DNA of 64,000 nt from JAJTGZ01 sp964403525 (GCA_964403525.1 CAYOGE010000010.1:29317-93316); one strand, 5' to 3'; shown: positions 35,369 to 44,952, numbered from the stretch's first letter. Made by a program: numbers and translations. The notes: generated by a model from the letters alone, not told the origin.

Positions 35369-35863
35369 ATGCCCGTCATCATCCGCCCAGCGACCGCCTC
35401 AGATGTGCCCGCCGTGCTGCCCATGGTTCAGGCCGTGTGCGACTATCACCGCACGCTCGAGCCGGAGCGCTACGGCTTCGTTGCCGACGTCACCGTTCGC
35501 TACACGTCGTGGCTCAGTGATCGCGCAGCGGACCCGGCAAGTGTTTTTCTCGTCGCTGAAGACACCGGCACCGAGTCGCTGGTGGGCTTCATCGTCGGCG
35601 AGACACTCGACGAGATCCCAATCTTCACTGTGAAGCGGTACGGGTTTCTCCACGACCTGTGGGTAGAGCCCTCATGCCGCCGCCGCGGCGTCGGCCGCCA
35701 ACTCGTCGCAGAGGCGGTGGCCCGCTTCGCAGCAAAGGGCGTCCCGCAGGTGCGCGGCGATACCGCGTGGGCCAACACTGCAAGCCGCTCGATGCTTGCG
35801 CATCTTGGCTTTGCACCAACGACGGTGCAGGTGCTCAAACCGATCGGGCGACTCGACCCCTAA
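35369..35863 (+). CDS. GNAT family N-acetyltransferase
   Basis: A 164-residue acetyltransferase. IIRPATASDVPAVLPMV opens the fold; LHDLWVEPSCRRRGVGRQLV is motif A, with the acetyl-CoA pyrophosphate loop RRRGVGRQL; ANTASRSMLAHLGFAP is motif B. It transfers acetyl from CoA to an unknown amine. The ATG at 35369 is the only sensible start; no ribosome site or clear -10 box is adjacent. It is a stand-alone gene after a degenerate repeat gap. Confidence 0.9.
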   Translation: MPVIIRPATASDVPAVLPMVQAVCDYHRTLEPERYGFVADVTVRYTSWLSDRAADPASVFLVAEDTGTESLVGFIVGETLDEIPIFTVKRYGFLHDLWVEPSCRRRGVGRQLVAEAVARFAAKGVPQVRGDTAWANTASRSMLAHLGFAPTTVQVLKPIGRLDP

Positions 35864-35921
35864 GGGTGCATTCGAGGCCTGCTCGGCGAAAACGGCTTGA
35901 ACTGTGGTACAGTCAAAGTTG

Positions 35922-36542
35922 ATGACCGACCCGGCAAGCCCGCACCCTTCGAGCAGAGCCGCCGGCAGGCCGCCCGCCCACCCCGAGCCGCCGCGCACGG
36001 CGGAGGTGGCGTTGCGGTCGAGCCAGTTGGTCAGCCTCATCCTGATCATCGGGCTGCTGCTCGGCGGTGGAGCGCTTGGGTTTCTCGGGCTGACGCGAAC
36101 CGAAGCCGCCGTTCCCGTCTCCCAGCCGGCGGGCGGGGGTGGCGTGGGCGGCGAGGGCGCTTCGGGCGCACTGACGATCGCCGTGCCGGCACTGAGCGCC
36201 GCAGCGCTTGTTATCGTCTTTGTGCTGCCGCTGGTCATGGTCCGCGCTGCACGCAGGCGTTGGGAGTCCAGAGCCGACGACGAGGCCGCGATGCGCCGTG
36301 TCTATCAGGGGTTCGTAAGCCTGAGCGTTTTGCAGGGCGCAGCTCTGGAAGGCCCGGGGTTTCTCGGAGCGGTCTCGACGTACCTCACCGGCAACTGGCT
36401 GCTGCTGCTGGCCACGCTCGGCAGCGTAATGGCCTTGGCGTTGCTCTTCCCGCGGACCGCGCGGATCGAGCGTTGGATCGATGAGGTGACGGGGGGTGGC
36501 GTGGACGACGTGACACCGGATCAGGAGGGCCGCGAGCCATGA
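35922..36542 (+). CDS. Integral membrane protein, function unknown
   Basis: A 206-residue protein not matching a family I recognise. The Pro/Ser-rich N-terminus (~35 residues) is followed by hydrophobic segments LVSLILIIGLLLGGGALGFL, IAVPALSAAALVIVFVLPLV and WLLLLATLGSVMALALLF, with a possible weaker helix around SVLQGAALEGPGFL. The tail is acidic. Its stop overlaps the ATG of the DUF1569 gene by four bases, so the two are coupled, and the Eis-like acetyltransferase follows. TACAGT ends eight bases before the ATG. Confidence 0.7.
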   Translation: MTDPASPHPSSRAAGRPPAHPEPPRTAEVALRSSQLVSLILIIGLLLGGGALGFLGLTRTEAAVPVSQPAGGGGVGGEGASGALTIAVPALSAAALVIVFVLPLVMVRAARRRWESRADDEAAMRRVYQGFVSLSVLQGAALEGPGFLGAVSTYLTGNWLLLLATLGSVMALALLFPRTARIERWIDEVTGGGVDDVTPDQEGREP

Positions 36543-37027
36543 CCGCGATCGAGACCAAGCACGTCCAGGGCCGGCGCAAGCTGCACTTTGCGAGCATCGA
36601 CGATGCGCTGCGCGACGCGGAACTGATCGCCGAGTCCGACCGCAACGGAACGCTCAAACGCCTGGGGAACTGGACGCCCGGCCAGGCCTTCGGGCACATC
36701 GCCGGATGGATCGGCTACGCATTGGACGGCTACCCCCCCGACCTGCGCCCGCCGTGGTTTGTCAAGATCATCCTTCGCTGCATGAAGTCAAAGTACCTGC
36801 GCGGGATGCCAGCGGGCGCACGGATCCCCAAGATCGATGGCGGCACAAAGAACCTCGAGGTCTTTCCCACAGACGAGGGGCTGTCGCGCTTGCGCACAGC
36901 CTGGGAGCGACTCGCCAAGACGGCGCCCTCCCGGCCGAACATCATCCTGGGCGAACTGACGCACGAAGAGTGGATCGCCCTCAACCTCCGCCACGCGGAG
37001 CTGCACCAGAGCTTCTTTGTGCCGTAA
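36539..37027 (+). CDS. DUF1569 (DinB-like) protein
   Basis: A 162-residue helical protein. GRRKLHFASIDDALRDAELI and NWTPGQAFGHIAGWIGYALDG resemble the DUF1569 pattern (R.xLxFxsldd..., W..gQ..gHiA), and the C-terminal LRHAELHQSFF supplies another histidine. DUF1569 belongs to the DinB/YfiT-like four-helix metalloproteins that may bind metal through three histidines and are sometimes thiol transferases. It overlaps the upstream membrane-protein gene by four bases and ends 19 bases before the next gene. Confidence 0.8.
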   Translation: MTAIETKHVQGRRKLHFASIDDALRDAELIAESDRNGTLKRLGNWTPGQAFGHIAGWIGYALDGYPPDLRPPWFVKIILRCMKSKYLRGMPAGARIPKIDGGTKNLEVFPTDEGLSRLRTAWERLAKTAPSRPNIILGELTHEEWIALNLRHAELHQSFFVP

Positions 37028-37046
37028 TCCGCAGGAGCTCTCGGCG

Positions 37047-38249
37047 ATGGACCCGACCTACACAGTTGCCGTTGATGAGAGCCGCGTACCCCGGGTCTCG
37101 TCGCTTGTCAGCACCGCTTTCGGCGGGCCGGTGAAGGACTGCGAAGAGTGGGTCCGCTCGCAGGGCCTCAGCGACATCCGGACCGTCGAGCGCGCCGGCG
37201 ATGGGCGCGTCGACGCTTGCCTGCGCCGGATCGAGATGGGGCAGTTCTACGGTGGCAAGTCGGTCCCGATGGTCGGGATCGCGGGCGTGGCGGTTGCCCC
37301 GGAGGCCCGCGGCGGAGGGCTGGCCCGCTGGATGATGCAGAGGTCCCTCGAGGAGATGTTCGAGAAGGGTGAGCCGCTCTCGGCGCTCTACGCGAGCACC
37401 CAGCCGCTCTACCGCCAGGTGGGCTACGAGCAGGCCGGGCACCGGATGACCTTCACCCTGCCGATGGCCGAGATCGACCTCCGCGACCGCGGAAGCAGCG
37501 ACGGACGGAGTTGGGAGACCGTGGAGTTCGAAGCGGTCAATCGCCTTCACGCGCCCTACCGCGCGTTCGCGGAGCGCTTCGACGGCATGCTCGACCGCGG
37601 CACGTACGTGTGGAAGCGGAAGTTCGACATGCGCGGGCAGAAGGGTGTTGCGTACGCCAGCGTTGGCAGCGCGGGTGGTGAGATCGACGCCTACGCCGTC
37701 GTCATGCAGAAACGCAAAGACTCTGGGCGCATGACCGTCGAGTTGAGCGACCTGGCCTTCTGCGACGCCGCGGCGGGACGCCGCCTGCTGGGGATGCTGC
37801 AAGACTACGCGTCGATGGCCGACGAGCTGGTCTTTTTCGGCGGGCCGAACCACCCGCTGCTTTACCTGCTGGGGCAACAGCGGGCCGCGGGCAGCTTCAA
37901 GGAGTTCTGGATGCTGCGCCTGGTGCGCATCGCCGATGCGCTCAGGCTGCGCGGCTACAACCGCGCTGTGAGCGCGGAGGTGCACCTGCACGTGACCGAT
38001 GAGCTCCTCCCCGGCAACCGCGGGCCGCTGGTGCTGCGCGTGCGCGACGGGCGGGCGGAGGTCACGCAGGGCGGTCGCGGCGAGGTGCGGGTTTCTGAAC
38101 GGGCGCTGGCGAGCCTCTACAGCGGTTTCGCCACGCCGGCCACACTGAAGCTTGGGGGCGCGGCGATCGAAGGGCCAGATCACGCCGTCGCATCGCTCGC
38201 GGTGATCTTCGGCTGCGGCGGCCCGCCGTGGATGACCGACTTCTTTTAG
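37047..38249 (+). CDS. Eis-like GNAT N-acetyltransferase
   Basis: A 400-residue protein of the Eis type. The N-terminal GNAT domain has VGIAGVAVAPEARGGGLARWMMQ (acetyl-CoA loop) and ALYASTQPLYRQVGYEQAG. A second degenerate GNAT domain and a C-terminal sterol-carrier-like domain follow (VLRVRDGRAEVTQGGRGEV ... SERALASLYSGFATPA). Eis proteins acetylate aminoglycosides, polyamines or lysines; the substrate here is unknown. AGGAG about nine bases upstream supports the ATG at 37047. It is probably in one transcript with the two preceding genes. Confidence 0.88.
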   Translation: MDPTYTVAVDESRVPRVSSLVSTAFGGPVKDCEEWVRSQGLSDIRTVERAGDGRVDACLRRIEMGQFYGGKSVPMVGIAGVAVAPEARGGGLARWMMQRSLEEMFEKGEPLSALYASTQPLYRQVGYEQAGHRMTFTLPMAEIDLRDRGSSDGRSWETVEFEAVNRLHAPYRAFAERFDGMLDRGTYVWKRKFDMRGQKGVAYASVGSAGGEIDAYAVVMQKRKDSGRMTVELSDLAFCDAAAGRRLLGMLQDYASMADELVFFGGPNHPLLYLLGQQRAAGSFKEFWMLRLVRIADALRLRGYNRAVSAEVHLHVTDELLPGNRGPLVLRVRDGRAEVTQGGRGEVRVSERALASLYSGFATPATLKLGGAAIEGPDHAVASLAVIFGCGGPPWMTDFF

Positions 38250-38305
38250 CATCCCCTCAGTCGCTGCTCAGTTCAGGCCCCGCGTGTGGATTGCCCGTTC
38301 TTCGC

Positions 38306-39013
38306 TCACCTGCCGTTAGGGCTCGCGGGCACGCACCAGAACCGGTTGGCCGTGCCCGCGTCGCGGAGCGCGTAGAAATCGATCTGCGGGAGCACGACGG
38401 TCGAACCGTCGACCACGCCGCACGTCACCGCGCTGCCGTGATGACCGGGGACAACCTCGAACGGAAAGCTCGCACCGTCGTTGTACGGCGGACCGAACTG
38501 CGGCTGCTCGTTGCCATCCCAGAGGATGACCGCGTCACCCTGCAGCTGGCCGATGCGCAGGGGTGCGCTGAACCGCCCGTACCCGATCACCGCTCCGTTC
38601 ATGATGTACGAGGTCATGTTGGCGGTCCCGCTGTAGGGCCCTTTGTGGCTTGGGCAGCGGTAGGTGCGGTCGGCTTCGACGTACGGCCACAGCGCCCCGG
38701 TCTGGCGGTCGTCGGCGACGCAAGCCTGGGTGTCGACTCCCGGGCCATAGAGCCACCCCTTCACCGCCGCGGTCGGTCCCCAGTTGGGGTACGGAAGACT
38801 CTCGCGGAAATCGTTGCAGTAGACGTTCAGCGCGAGGGCGATGTTGTGCATGTCGCTGAGGCAATCGGTCTGGCGGGCCGCCGCCCGCGCCCCGGAGAGA
38901 GCGGGGAAGAGGATCGCCAGCAGGATCGAGATGATGGCGATGACCACCAGCAGTTCGATCAGCGTAAAGGCGTGCCGGGCCGAGCGGACGATACGGAGGG
39001 GTGTCGCGCGCAT
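38306..39013 (-). CDS. Type IV prepilin-like protein
   Basis: About 235 residues from the ATG at 39013, which has GGAG six bases upstream. The class III signal is RHAFTLIELLVVIAIISIL, followed by LLAILFPALSGARAAARQTDCLSDMHNIALAL. The C-terminal region contains VVPGHHGSAVTCGVVDGS, the H..G..DG element found in these planctomycete proteins. It is probably processed by prepilin peptidase and assembled into or associated with a pseudopilus. It lies alone between the Eis-like gene (convergent) and tRNA-Gly. Confidence 0.85.
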   Translation of the reverse strand: MRATPLRIVRSARHAFTLIELLVVIAIISILLAILFPALSGARAAARQTDCLSDMHNIALALNVYCNDFRESLPYPNWGPTAAVKGWLYGPGVDTQACVADDRQTGALWPYVEADRTYRCPSHKGPYSGTANMTSYIMNGAVIGYGRFSAPLRIGQLQGDAVILWDGNEQPQFGPPYNDGASFPFEVVPGHHGSAVTCGVVDGSTVVLPQIDFYALRDAGTANRFWCVPASPNGR

Positions 39014-39149
39014 GTGGGGCTCCATTCACGGCGGGCCGGGGCCGCTGCGTGTTGGACGCCGGCCACGCAGGACGGTTCGCGGATTTGCGCGACCTTTACA
39101 GATTCGCCCGTCGGAGGGGAGTGCGCGTATCATCGGGCCGCTTTTTCAA

Positions 39150-39221
39150 GCGGGCGTAGCTCAGTGGTAGAGCGTCAGCCTTCCAAGCTGAACGTCGGGA
39201 GTTCGAATCTCCTCGCCCGCT
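39150..39221 (+). tRNA. tRNA-Gly (anticodon TCC)
   Basis: A 72-base cloverleaf: acceptor gcgggcg / cgcccgc, D-arm tagctcagtggtagagc, anticodon stem tcagc / gctga with loop cttccaa (anticodon TCC), T-arm closing gggagttcgaatctcc-like. CCA is not encoded. Confidence 0.97.
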
Positions 39222-39305
39222 TTGTTTGATGGTCCTTGCTGTTGACTTGCGGGTCGGGGGCTTTCTCTATCGGGTGCTGCCGTGAGCACGGCGCCGTTGG
39301 CGTGC

Positions 39306-42300
39306 TCAGTGGAAGTTGCGTGCGCTGACCTCCAGGCCGCCCAGCCGCCCGTCGAGGCGCTGGATCTTCTCGGCCACCACGTGCACGACGATCCCCTGGC
39401 GCTGCACGCGCCCCTGTACGGCGATAAAGCCGGCCCGCGCGTGGTGGCGGTAGGTGTGGTACGTGCGGCTCCAGACCACGATGTTGGCGATGCCGGTCTC
39501 GTCTTCGATCGTCATGAACGTGACGTCCTTGGCCGTCCCGGGGCGCTGGCGCACCAGGACGATGCCGGCGATGCGCACGCGCTCGCCCGCGGGCGCTTTG
39601 TGCGGGTTGAGCAGCTCGGCGCAGCGGCGGATGAGCGGGCGCTGGGCGTCGAGCGACGGGCGCGCAAACGAGACGGGGTGGGCCTTGAGCGACAGGCTTG
39701 TCGCTTCGTAGTCGAGGCGCACGTGCCGGCTCGGGTCGAGCGTCGGCAGCGGCACCGGTTCGGGCGCGGCTTCTTCGATCTGCTCAAACAGCGGGAGACG
39801 CTCGTCGCGGAGTGAGCGCGTCTGCCAGAGGGCCTCCTGACGCGTGAGCCCTCCCTTGCCCATCGAGCCGAAGGCGTCGGCCGCGGCGAGGCGGCGCAGG
39901 GCGCGAGCGGAGGCGCCGCTGGCACGCCAGAGCGACTCGATGCTCGCGAAGGGCCCGCGGGACGCGGCGGCGCGGACAATCAGGTCCGCGTCGCGCTCGC
40001 CGAGCCCTTTGACCATGCGCATACCCAGGCGAAGGCCGCAGCCGCCCCCCCCACGCTCAGGCTCGATCGTGCAGTCCCACCGGCTGCGGTGGACATCGAT
40101 CGGCCAGACGGGCACGCCGTGCTCTCGGGCGTCACGCACGAGCTGCGCCGGCGCGTAGAAGCCCATCGGCTGGCTGTTGAGCAGCGCAGCGGTAAACTGC
40201 GCGGGCCAGTGCTTCTTGAGCCAGCAGGAGACGTAAACCAGCAGCGCAAAGCTTGCGGCGTGGCTCTCGGGGAACCCGTACTCGCTGAACCCCTTGATCT
40301 GCTCGAAGCAGCGCTCGGCAAACTCTGGCTTGATGCCGCGCCGCACCATGCCGTCGATCAGCTTGCGCCCGAAGCGGTAGATAAGGTCGCCCTTGCGCTT
40401 CCACGCGGCCATGGCGCGGCGGAGCTGGTCGGCCTCGCCCGCGGTGAAGCCGGCGGCGTTGACGGCCAGCGCCATGCACTGCTCCTGGAAGAGGGGCACA
40501 CCCTTGGTGCGTTCGAGCACTTTGTCGACGGACGGGTGGATCGCCTCGATCGGCTCTTCACCGTTACGCCTGCGCAGGTAAGGGTGGACCATGTTCCCCT
40601 GGATCGGGCCGGGGCGCACGATGGCGACCTCGATGACCAGGTCGTAGAACTCCTTCGGCTTCAGGCGCGGCAGCATCGACATCTGCGCCCGGCTCTCGAT
40701 CTGGAAGACACCGACGGTGTCGGCCTTCTGGATCATGGCGTAGGTGGCCGGGTCCTCGGCCGGGATGGTGGCGAGGTTGTAAGGGGGCTCGCCGGGGCGC
40801 TGGGCGTTGACGAGGTCGATCGCCTTGCGGATGGCGGTGAGCATGCCCAGGCCGAGGATGTCGACCTTCATCATCCCCATGGCGTCGATGTCGTCCTTGT
40901 CCCACTCGATCACTGTGCGCCCGGGCATGGCCGCGTTCTCGACAGGGACCAGCTCGCACAACGGCTCGCGGGTGATGACGAAGCCGCCGACGTGCTGGGA
41001 GAGGTGACGCGGGAAGCTGAGGATCTCGTTGCTGAGCCGCACGAGCCACTGGAGGGTGTGGTCGCGGGGGTTGAGGCCCATGTCGGTGAGGGCCTGATGG
41101 TTGAGGCACGCGCCGTCCCTGTCCCACCACTCGGTGTTCCCGGCCAGGCGGTCGACGGTGTCGAGCGAGAGGCCCAGCGCCTTGCCCACATCGCGCACGG
41201 CGCTGCGCCGGCGGTAGGTGATGACCTCGGCGGTGAGGGCGGCCCGCTCGCGCCCGTACTTGCGGTAGATGTACTGGATGACCTCCTCGCGGCGTTCGTG
41301 CTCGAAATCGATGTCGATATCGGGCGGCTCGTTGCGCTCCTTGCTGATGAACCGCTCAAAGAGAAGCGTGATGCGTGTCGGATCAACCGAGGTGACCCCC
41401 AGGCAGAAGCAGACGGCCGAGTTGGCGGCGGCGCCGCGCCCCTGGCAGAGGATGGGGATCCAGGGGCTCGCGCTCTCGCCGCTGGCCCCGCTGCCGGCCG
41501 GACCCGGCGCAGCGTCACCCTCGCCGGTGCGGGCGTAGTTCACCAGGTCGTGCACGGTGAGGAAGTAGGGCGCGTAGTTCATCTCGTCGACGAGCTTGAG
41601 CTCGTGCTCGATCCGGGCGCGGACCTCCTCGCACACGCCCGAGGGGTAGCGCCACGCGGCCCCCTTCCAGGTCAGATCGCGCAGGTGGTCGATGGGCTTG
41701 ACGCCCGCGGGCACGACCTCATCGGGGTACTGATAGATGATCTGATCGAGCGAGAAGCCGGCGGTGCGCTCGACGATCGAGAGAGACCGCTCGATCGCGC
41801 CCGGGCAGGCGGTGAAGAGGCGGTGCATCTCACCCGGCGGTTTGAGGTGGCGCTCGGCGTTGGCGTGCAGGTGCAGGCCGGCCTCCGCGAGCGTGCAGCC
41901 GCGCCGGATGCACGTGAGCACATCCTGCAGCGGGCGACGCTCGTGCGTGTGGGCGTGTGCGTCGTTGATCGCGGCGAGAGGAACCGCCTGCTTGCCAGAC
42001 AGTTCAGCGAGTTGCTCGTTGCGCTGCGCATCGCCGGGCCCGTAGAGCCGGGCCGCGGCAAGAGACAGGCGGTCTTCGTCAAAGACGGCCCGCAGTCGCG
42101 CCAGCGATGCGCCGAGCCCCGGGTCGATCGCCTGCCCCGGCACGGCGATGGCGAGCAGGCCTTGGCCGTGCGCGGCAACGTCTTCGAGCGTCAGGTGGCA
42201 CTCACCCTTCGGCGCGCGGCGCTTGCCCGTGGTGAGCAGGCGGCAGAGCCGGCCGTAGGCGGCCTTGTCGGTGGGGTAGAGCAGCAGCGAGCACGAGGGC

Positions 42301-42620
42301 AAGTCCTGCGGCAGCACACGCGAGCCGAGCACGAAGCGGATGCCCGCCTCCTTCGCCTTCACGTGGGCGCGGACAACCCCGGCGAGGGTGTGGGTGTCGG
42401 TGAGGGCGATGGCGCGGTACCCCTGCGCCCGCGCGGCGAGCACGAACTCCTCGGGGAAGCTCGCTCCAGTAAGGAAGGTGTAGTTGCTGGTAACAGCGAG
42501 CTCGGCCCACGGGGGTTCGGGTGCGCAGGACGGCACCGGGCCGCTCGGCGCCTGTGGTGTTTGCACACCGGCGTCCTTGAACGGGTGCGGTTTCAGCTTG
42601 GGAAACTCGTTGTCGGGCAC
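39306..42620 (-). CDS. dnaE2: Error-prone DNA polymerase III alpha subunit DnaE2 (ImuC)
   Basis: An 1104-residue C-family polymerase. The PHP domain begins AELAVTSNYTFLTGASFPEE with IALTDTHTLAGVVRAH. The palm has the catalytic PDIDIDFEHERREEVIQYIY. The C-terminal OB fold has VRIAGIVLVRQRPGTAKDV and FMTIEDETGIANIVVW. The DnaE2 subfamily is marked by the short C-terminus lacking the beta-clamp/tau regions and by GASHPEE-like text. It extends past DNA lesions mutagenically together with ImuA and ImuB, the next genes upstream, three bases away. It should be damage-inducible as part of that operon. Confidence 0.96.
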   Translation of the reverse strand: MPDNEFPKLKPHPFKDAGVQTPQAPSGPVPSCAPEPPWAELAVTSNYTFLTGASFPEEFVLAARAQGYRAIALTDTHTLAGVVRAHVKAKEAGIRFVLGSRVLPQDLPSCSLLLYPTDKAAYGRLCRLLTTGKRRAPKGECHLTLEDVAAHGQGLLAIAVPGQAIDPGLGASLARLRAVFDEDRLSLAAARLYGPGDAQRNEQLAELSGKQAVPLAAINDAHAHTHERRPLQDVLTCIRRGCTLAEAGLHLHANAERHLKPPGEMHRLFTACPGAIERSLSIVERTAGFSLDQIIYQYPDEVVPAGVKPIDHLRDLTWKGAAWRYPSGVCEEVRARIEHELKLVDEMNYAPYFLTVHDLVNYARTGEGDAAPGPAGSGASGESASPWIPILCQGRGAAANSAVCFCLGVTSVDPTRITLLFERFISKERNEPPDIDIDFEHERREEVIQYIYRKYGRERAALTAEVITYRRRSAVRDVGKALGLSLDTVDRLAGNTEWWDRDGACLNHQALTDMGLNPRDHTLQWLVRLSNEILSFPRHLSQHVGGFVITREPLCELVPVENAAMPGRTVIEWDKDDIDAMGMMKVDILGLGMLTAIRKAIDLVNAQRPGEPPYNLATIPAEDPATYAMIQKADTVGVFQIESRAQMSMLPRLKPKEFYDLVIEVAIVRPGPIQGNMVHPYLRRRNGEEPIEAIHPSVDKVLERTKGVPLFQEQCMALAVNAAGFTAGEADQLRRAMAAWKRKGDLIYRFGRKLIDGMVRRGIKPEFAERCFEQIKGFSEYGFPESHAASFALLVYVSCWLKKHWPAQFTAALLNSQPMGFYAPAQLVRDAREHGVPVWPIDVHRSRWDCTIEPERGGGGCGLRLGMRMVKGLGERDADLIVRAAASRGPFASIESLWRASGASARALRRLAAADAFGSMGKGGLTRQEALWQTRSLRDERLPLFEQIEEAAPEPVPLPTLDPSRHVRLDYEATSLSLKAHPVSFARPSLDAQRPLIRRCAELLNPHKAPAGERVRIAGIVLVRQRPGTAKDVTFMTIEDETGIANIVVWSRTYHTYRHHARAGFIAVQGRVQRQGIVVHVVAEKIQRLDGRLGGLEVSARNFH

Positions 42621-42623
42621 GGC

Positions 42624-44207
42624 TTATCCCCACACCCCGTGCACGAACCAGCGCGGCGTATCGACCTGGCGGCAGACCCACAGCCACAGGCCCGACTCAA
42701 GCTGCACGGCGAAGTAGTCACGGTCGGGCGGCGGCGCCATGCCGGGCACAGCAGGGTCGCCGCGCCAGCGCCACCACTCAGCGCCGATGCGCTCGGGCCC
42801 GGTGCAGGCTGTCACCCGCTGGCGCGTGCGACCAACACCCCCCCCACCAGTCTCCCGCTCACGCCAGCCGATCTCCAGCACGGGCCCATCGGGGGTGAGG
42901 GCGATCACCTCGGCCGGCTCGGGCGGGTGGAGCAGGATGGTGGGCCGCTCGCCAGCGCAGCGCAGGTTCACCAGTGGCGGCGCGGGCTGCATCACCGAGC
43001 ACGCCTTGAAGCTGCGCTCGGGCAGGTGCGAGGGGTGGAGCGTTGCTCGCAGCACGCTCTCTGGGCCCAGGCGGTTGACGAGCGTGTCGGTCAGCTCGCC
43101 CGCGGCTTCGTTCCGCGCCGGGGCAGACTCATCCGCACCCAAGTGCGTGTGCGCCGTCTGACGATCGCTCAGGCGCGAGGTGCGCGCCGCGTGGGCGACG
43201 AGCCCTTCAACCTGCACGCCCATGTCGACACGGTCAAGGCGGGGGCGCAGCAGCCGCCACAGGTGTGCGGCGTTGACGCTCGCCCGGCTGAGCTCGATCG
43301 TGAGACGCTCGGGCTCGCCCTCTGGGCGCAGCAGGGTGACATCGAGCCTGCGCACGCCGCGCTGCTGCGCAGCGAGTTGGCGTGCAAGGTCGGCGAGCAC
43401 GTCCTGCGCCGCGGCCTCTATCGACTCGAGCCTGTCGGTGGGGCCGTCGAAGAGGACCTCCGCGCGGATCGGCGGGGGCGGGTGGACAGGGTTGACGGTC
43501 TCGGTGGCGTGCCCCAGGGCGCGGTCGATGCGCCCGAGCAGCACCACGCCGAAGCGGGCGGCGAGTTGCCGTCGCGGCAGGCTGAGCACCTGTCCCACGC
43601 GCTCGATGCCCAGCTCGTCAAACGCTGCGAGGGTGAACGGGTCATCGGTCAAGGCCGCGACGGGGAGGGCCGCGAGTGCCGCACGCTCGTCGCCCGGCTG
43701 CACGACGGCGATGCGCTCGAGCCCGAAGCGGGCGACAGCGCCGGCACAGGCAAAGGTTGCGGCGGTCGCTGCACGGACGCGGAGGCCGAGCCGGTTGATC
43801 GCGCGGGCGGCCGAGCGCGCGGTACGCTGCTCACGCCCATACAGGCGCGAGGTGCCGGTCAGGTCCAGCAGCAGGCCGTCGGGCGGGTCCGGCGCGACCG
43901 TGGGAGAGATGCGAAGCGCCCAGCAGGCCAGGCGGTGGAGCGACTCGGCCTCACGGTCTGGCCTGTGCGGGTGGATGCAGAGCGCCGCCCCGTGTGGCAG
44001 GATGGCCCTCGCCTGCGCAAGGTCAAGCCCCGCTCGCACGCCCCAGGCGGCGGCGCTCGGGCAGCAGCGTGCGACCACCTCGCGCCCACCGACTGCGCGG
44101 GTGAGCAGCACGACAGGCGACGCGCGCGTCCGCTCAGCCCGAGCGCCGCAGCGGCACAGGCGTCGCTTCACCAGGTCGGTCGAGAAGCTCGGAAACCACA
44201 AGGCCAT
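42624..44207 (-). CDS. imuB: ImuB, Y-family polymerase-like translesion protein
   Basis: A 527-residue protein. MALWFPSFSTDLVKRRLCR replaces the catalytic DxDxFF motif of active Y-family polymerases, as in all ImuB proteins, so it is a non-catalytic hub. Later RAGLDLAQARAIL, LLDLTGTSRLYG and ELGIERVGQVLSLPRRQLAARFG (helix-hairpin-helix) match the family. The C-terminus links to DnaE2 and the beta clamp. The start at 44207 lies inside imuA (74-base overlap), implying coupling. Very long antisense frames opposite this gene are composition shadows. Confidence 0.93.
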   Translation of the reverse strand: MALWFPSFSTDLVKRRLCRCGARAERTRASPVVLLTRAVGGREVVARCCPSAAAWGVRAGLDLAQARAILPHGAALCIHPHRPDREAESLHRLACWALRISPTVAPDPPDGLLLDLTGTSRLYGREQRTARSAARAINRLGLRVRAATAATFACAGAVARFGLERIAVVQPGDERAALAALPVAALTDDPFTLAAFDELGIERVGQVLSLPRRQLAARFGVVLLGRIDRALGHATETVNPVHPPPPIRAEVLFDGPTDRLESIEAAAQDVLADLARQLAAQQRGVRRLDVTLLRPEGEPERLTIELSRASVNAAHLWRLLRPRLDRVDMGVQVEGLVAHAARTSRLSDRQTAHTHLGADESAPARNEAAGELTDTLVNRLGPESVLRATLHPSHLPERSFKACSVMQPAPPLVNLRCAGERPTILLHPPEPAEVIALTPDGPVLEIGWRERETGGGGVGRTRQRVTACTGPERIGAEWWRWRGDPAVPGMAPPPDRDYFAVQLESGLWLWVCRQVDTPRWFVHGVWG

Positions 44208-44952
44208 GACGCGTCGCACGGTCGTGCTCCAGAGTCCAGCAGCGCGGCGCAGCGCCGGCGGGCTGCGCCCCTTTGCAGCGCAGCAGCTCGACGGTCCATC
44301 GTCGCGTGTGATGGGCTGATCGGGGGTCAGGAGGGGAAACACGCACCCCCCACCGCGTGAAGGCGGCGGAGAGCTCGGCCCGCTCCCACGGCGGGCGTGC
44401 AAGAAAGCAGATGCCCCCTCCCGCCTCGGCCGCCAGTTGCACCCTGCGCGTAGCGGAGAGGTCAAAGCGCGAGCCGTCGGCGATCACCACAGCGGCGGCG
44501 CTGCTGCGCAGCGCCAAGTCCGCGGCCCAAAGCCGCTCGCCGGCGCTGGCTGCTCGCACGAAGACCGAGCGCGAGAGCAACGGATCGGCGGCGCAATCAA
44601 CCATCGCAGCCGGGAAGGGCCAGACGGCCTCCCCCACCCAGAGCACCAGCCCCCCGCCACCGTGACCGATGCCCGCGGCCTGACGGGCCAGGTGCGTGAG
44701 GATCGACAGCGGGGGCAACCAGGTGCCGCGCGCCCGCGCGTGTCTGCCCGGCGGGCCGTGCTGGCTTGTCCCGATCCACTCGTGCACTTTGGCCACACCC
44801 AGGCCCTGCCCGGGGAGGGCACGATCGATCGGGCCCCAGGCGGTCGGACAGACGCCCGAGCCCTGATACTGCTTTCCTTCACAGGTCGCCCGGAGTGCGT
44901 TCCAGCGCTCAAGCGGGAGGGGCAGATGAGATGCGGCCTGCGATGGACTCAT
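44134..44952 (-). CDS. imuA: ImuA, RecA-like SOS mutasome protein
   Basis: A 272-residue protein with a degenerate RecA fold: GLVLWVGEAVWPFPAAM in the position of the nucleotide-binding strand, RLWAADLALRSSAAAVVIADG and LSATRRVQLAAEAGGGICFL. ImuA assists ImuB and DnaE2 in translesion synthesis and binds RecA. I start it at 44952 (MSPSQAASHLPL): the perfect TTGACA-N16-TACCCT promoter ends six bases before this ATG, so the mRNA would begin at it. The upstream TTG/GTG alternatives lie inside the promoter. Expected to be under LexA control; I could not identify the operator. Confidence 0.9.
   Translation of the reverse strand: MSPSQAASHLPLPLERWNALRATCEGKQYQGSGVCPTAWGPIDRALPGQGLGVAKVHEWIGTSQHGPPGRHARARGTWLPPLSILTHLARQAAGIGHGGGGLVLWVGEAVWPFPAAMVDCAADPLLSRSVFVRAASAGERLWAADLALRSSAAAVVIADGSRFDLSATRRVQLAAEAGGGICFLARPPWERAELSAAFTRWGVRVSPPDPRSAHHTRRWTVELLRCKGAQPAGAAPRCWTLEHDRATRHGLVVSELLDRPGEATPVPLRRSG

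Noticed and set aside
40089..44360. Very long open frame antisense to dnaE2 and imuB
   Set aside because: It reads through two well-identified genes, has repetitive Arg/Gly/Ala-rich composition and no domain; it is a GC-rich codon-position shadow.
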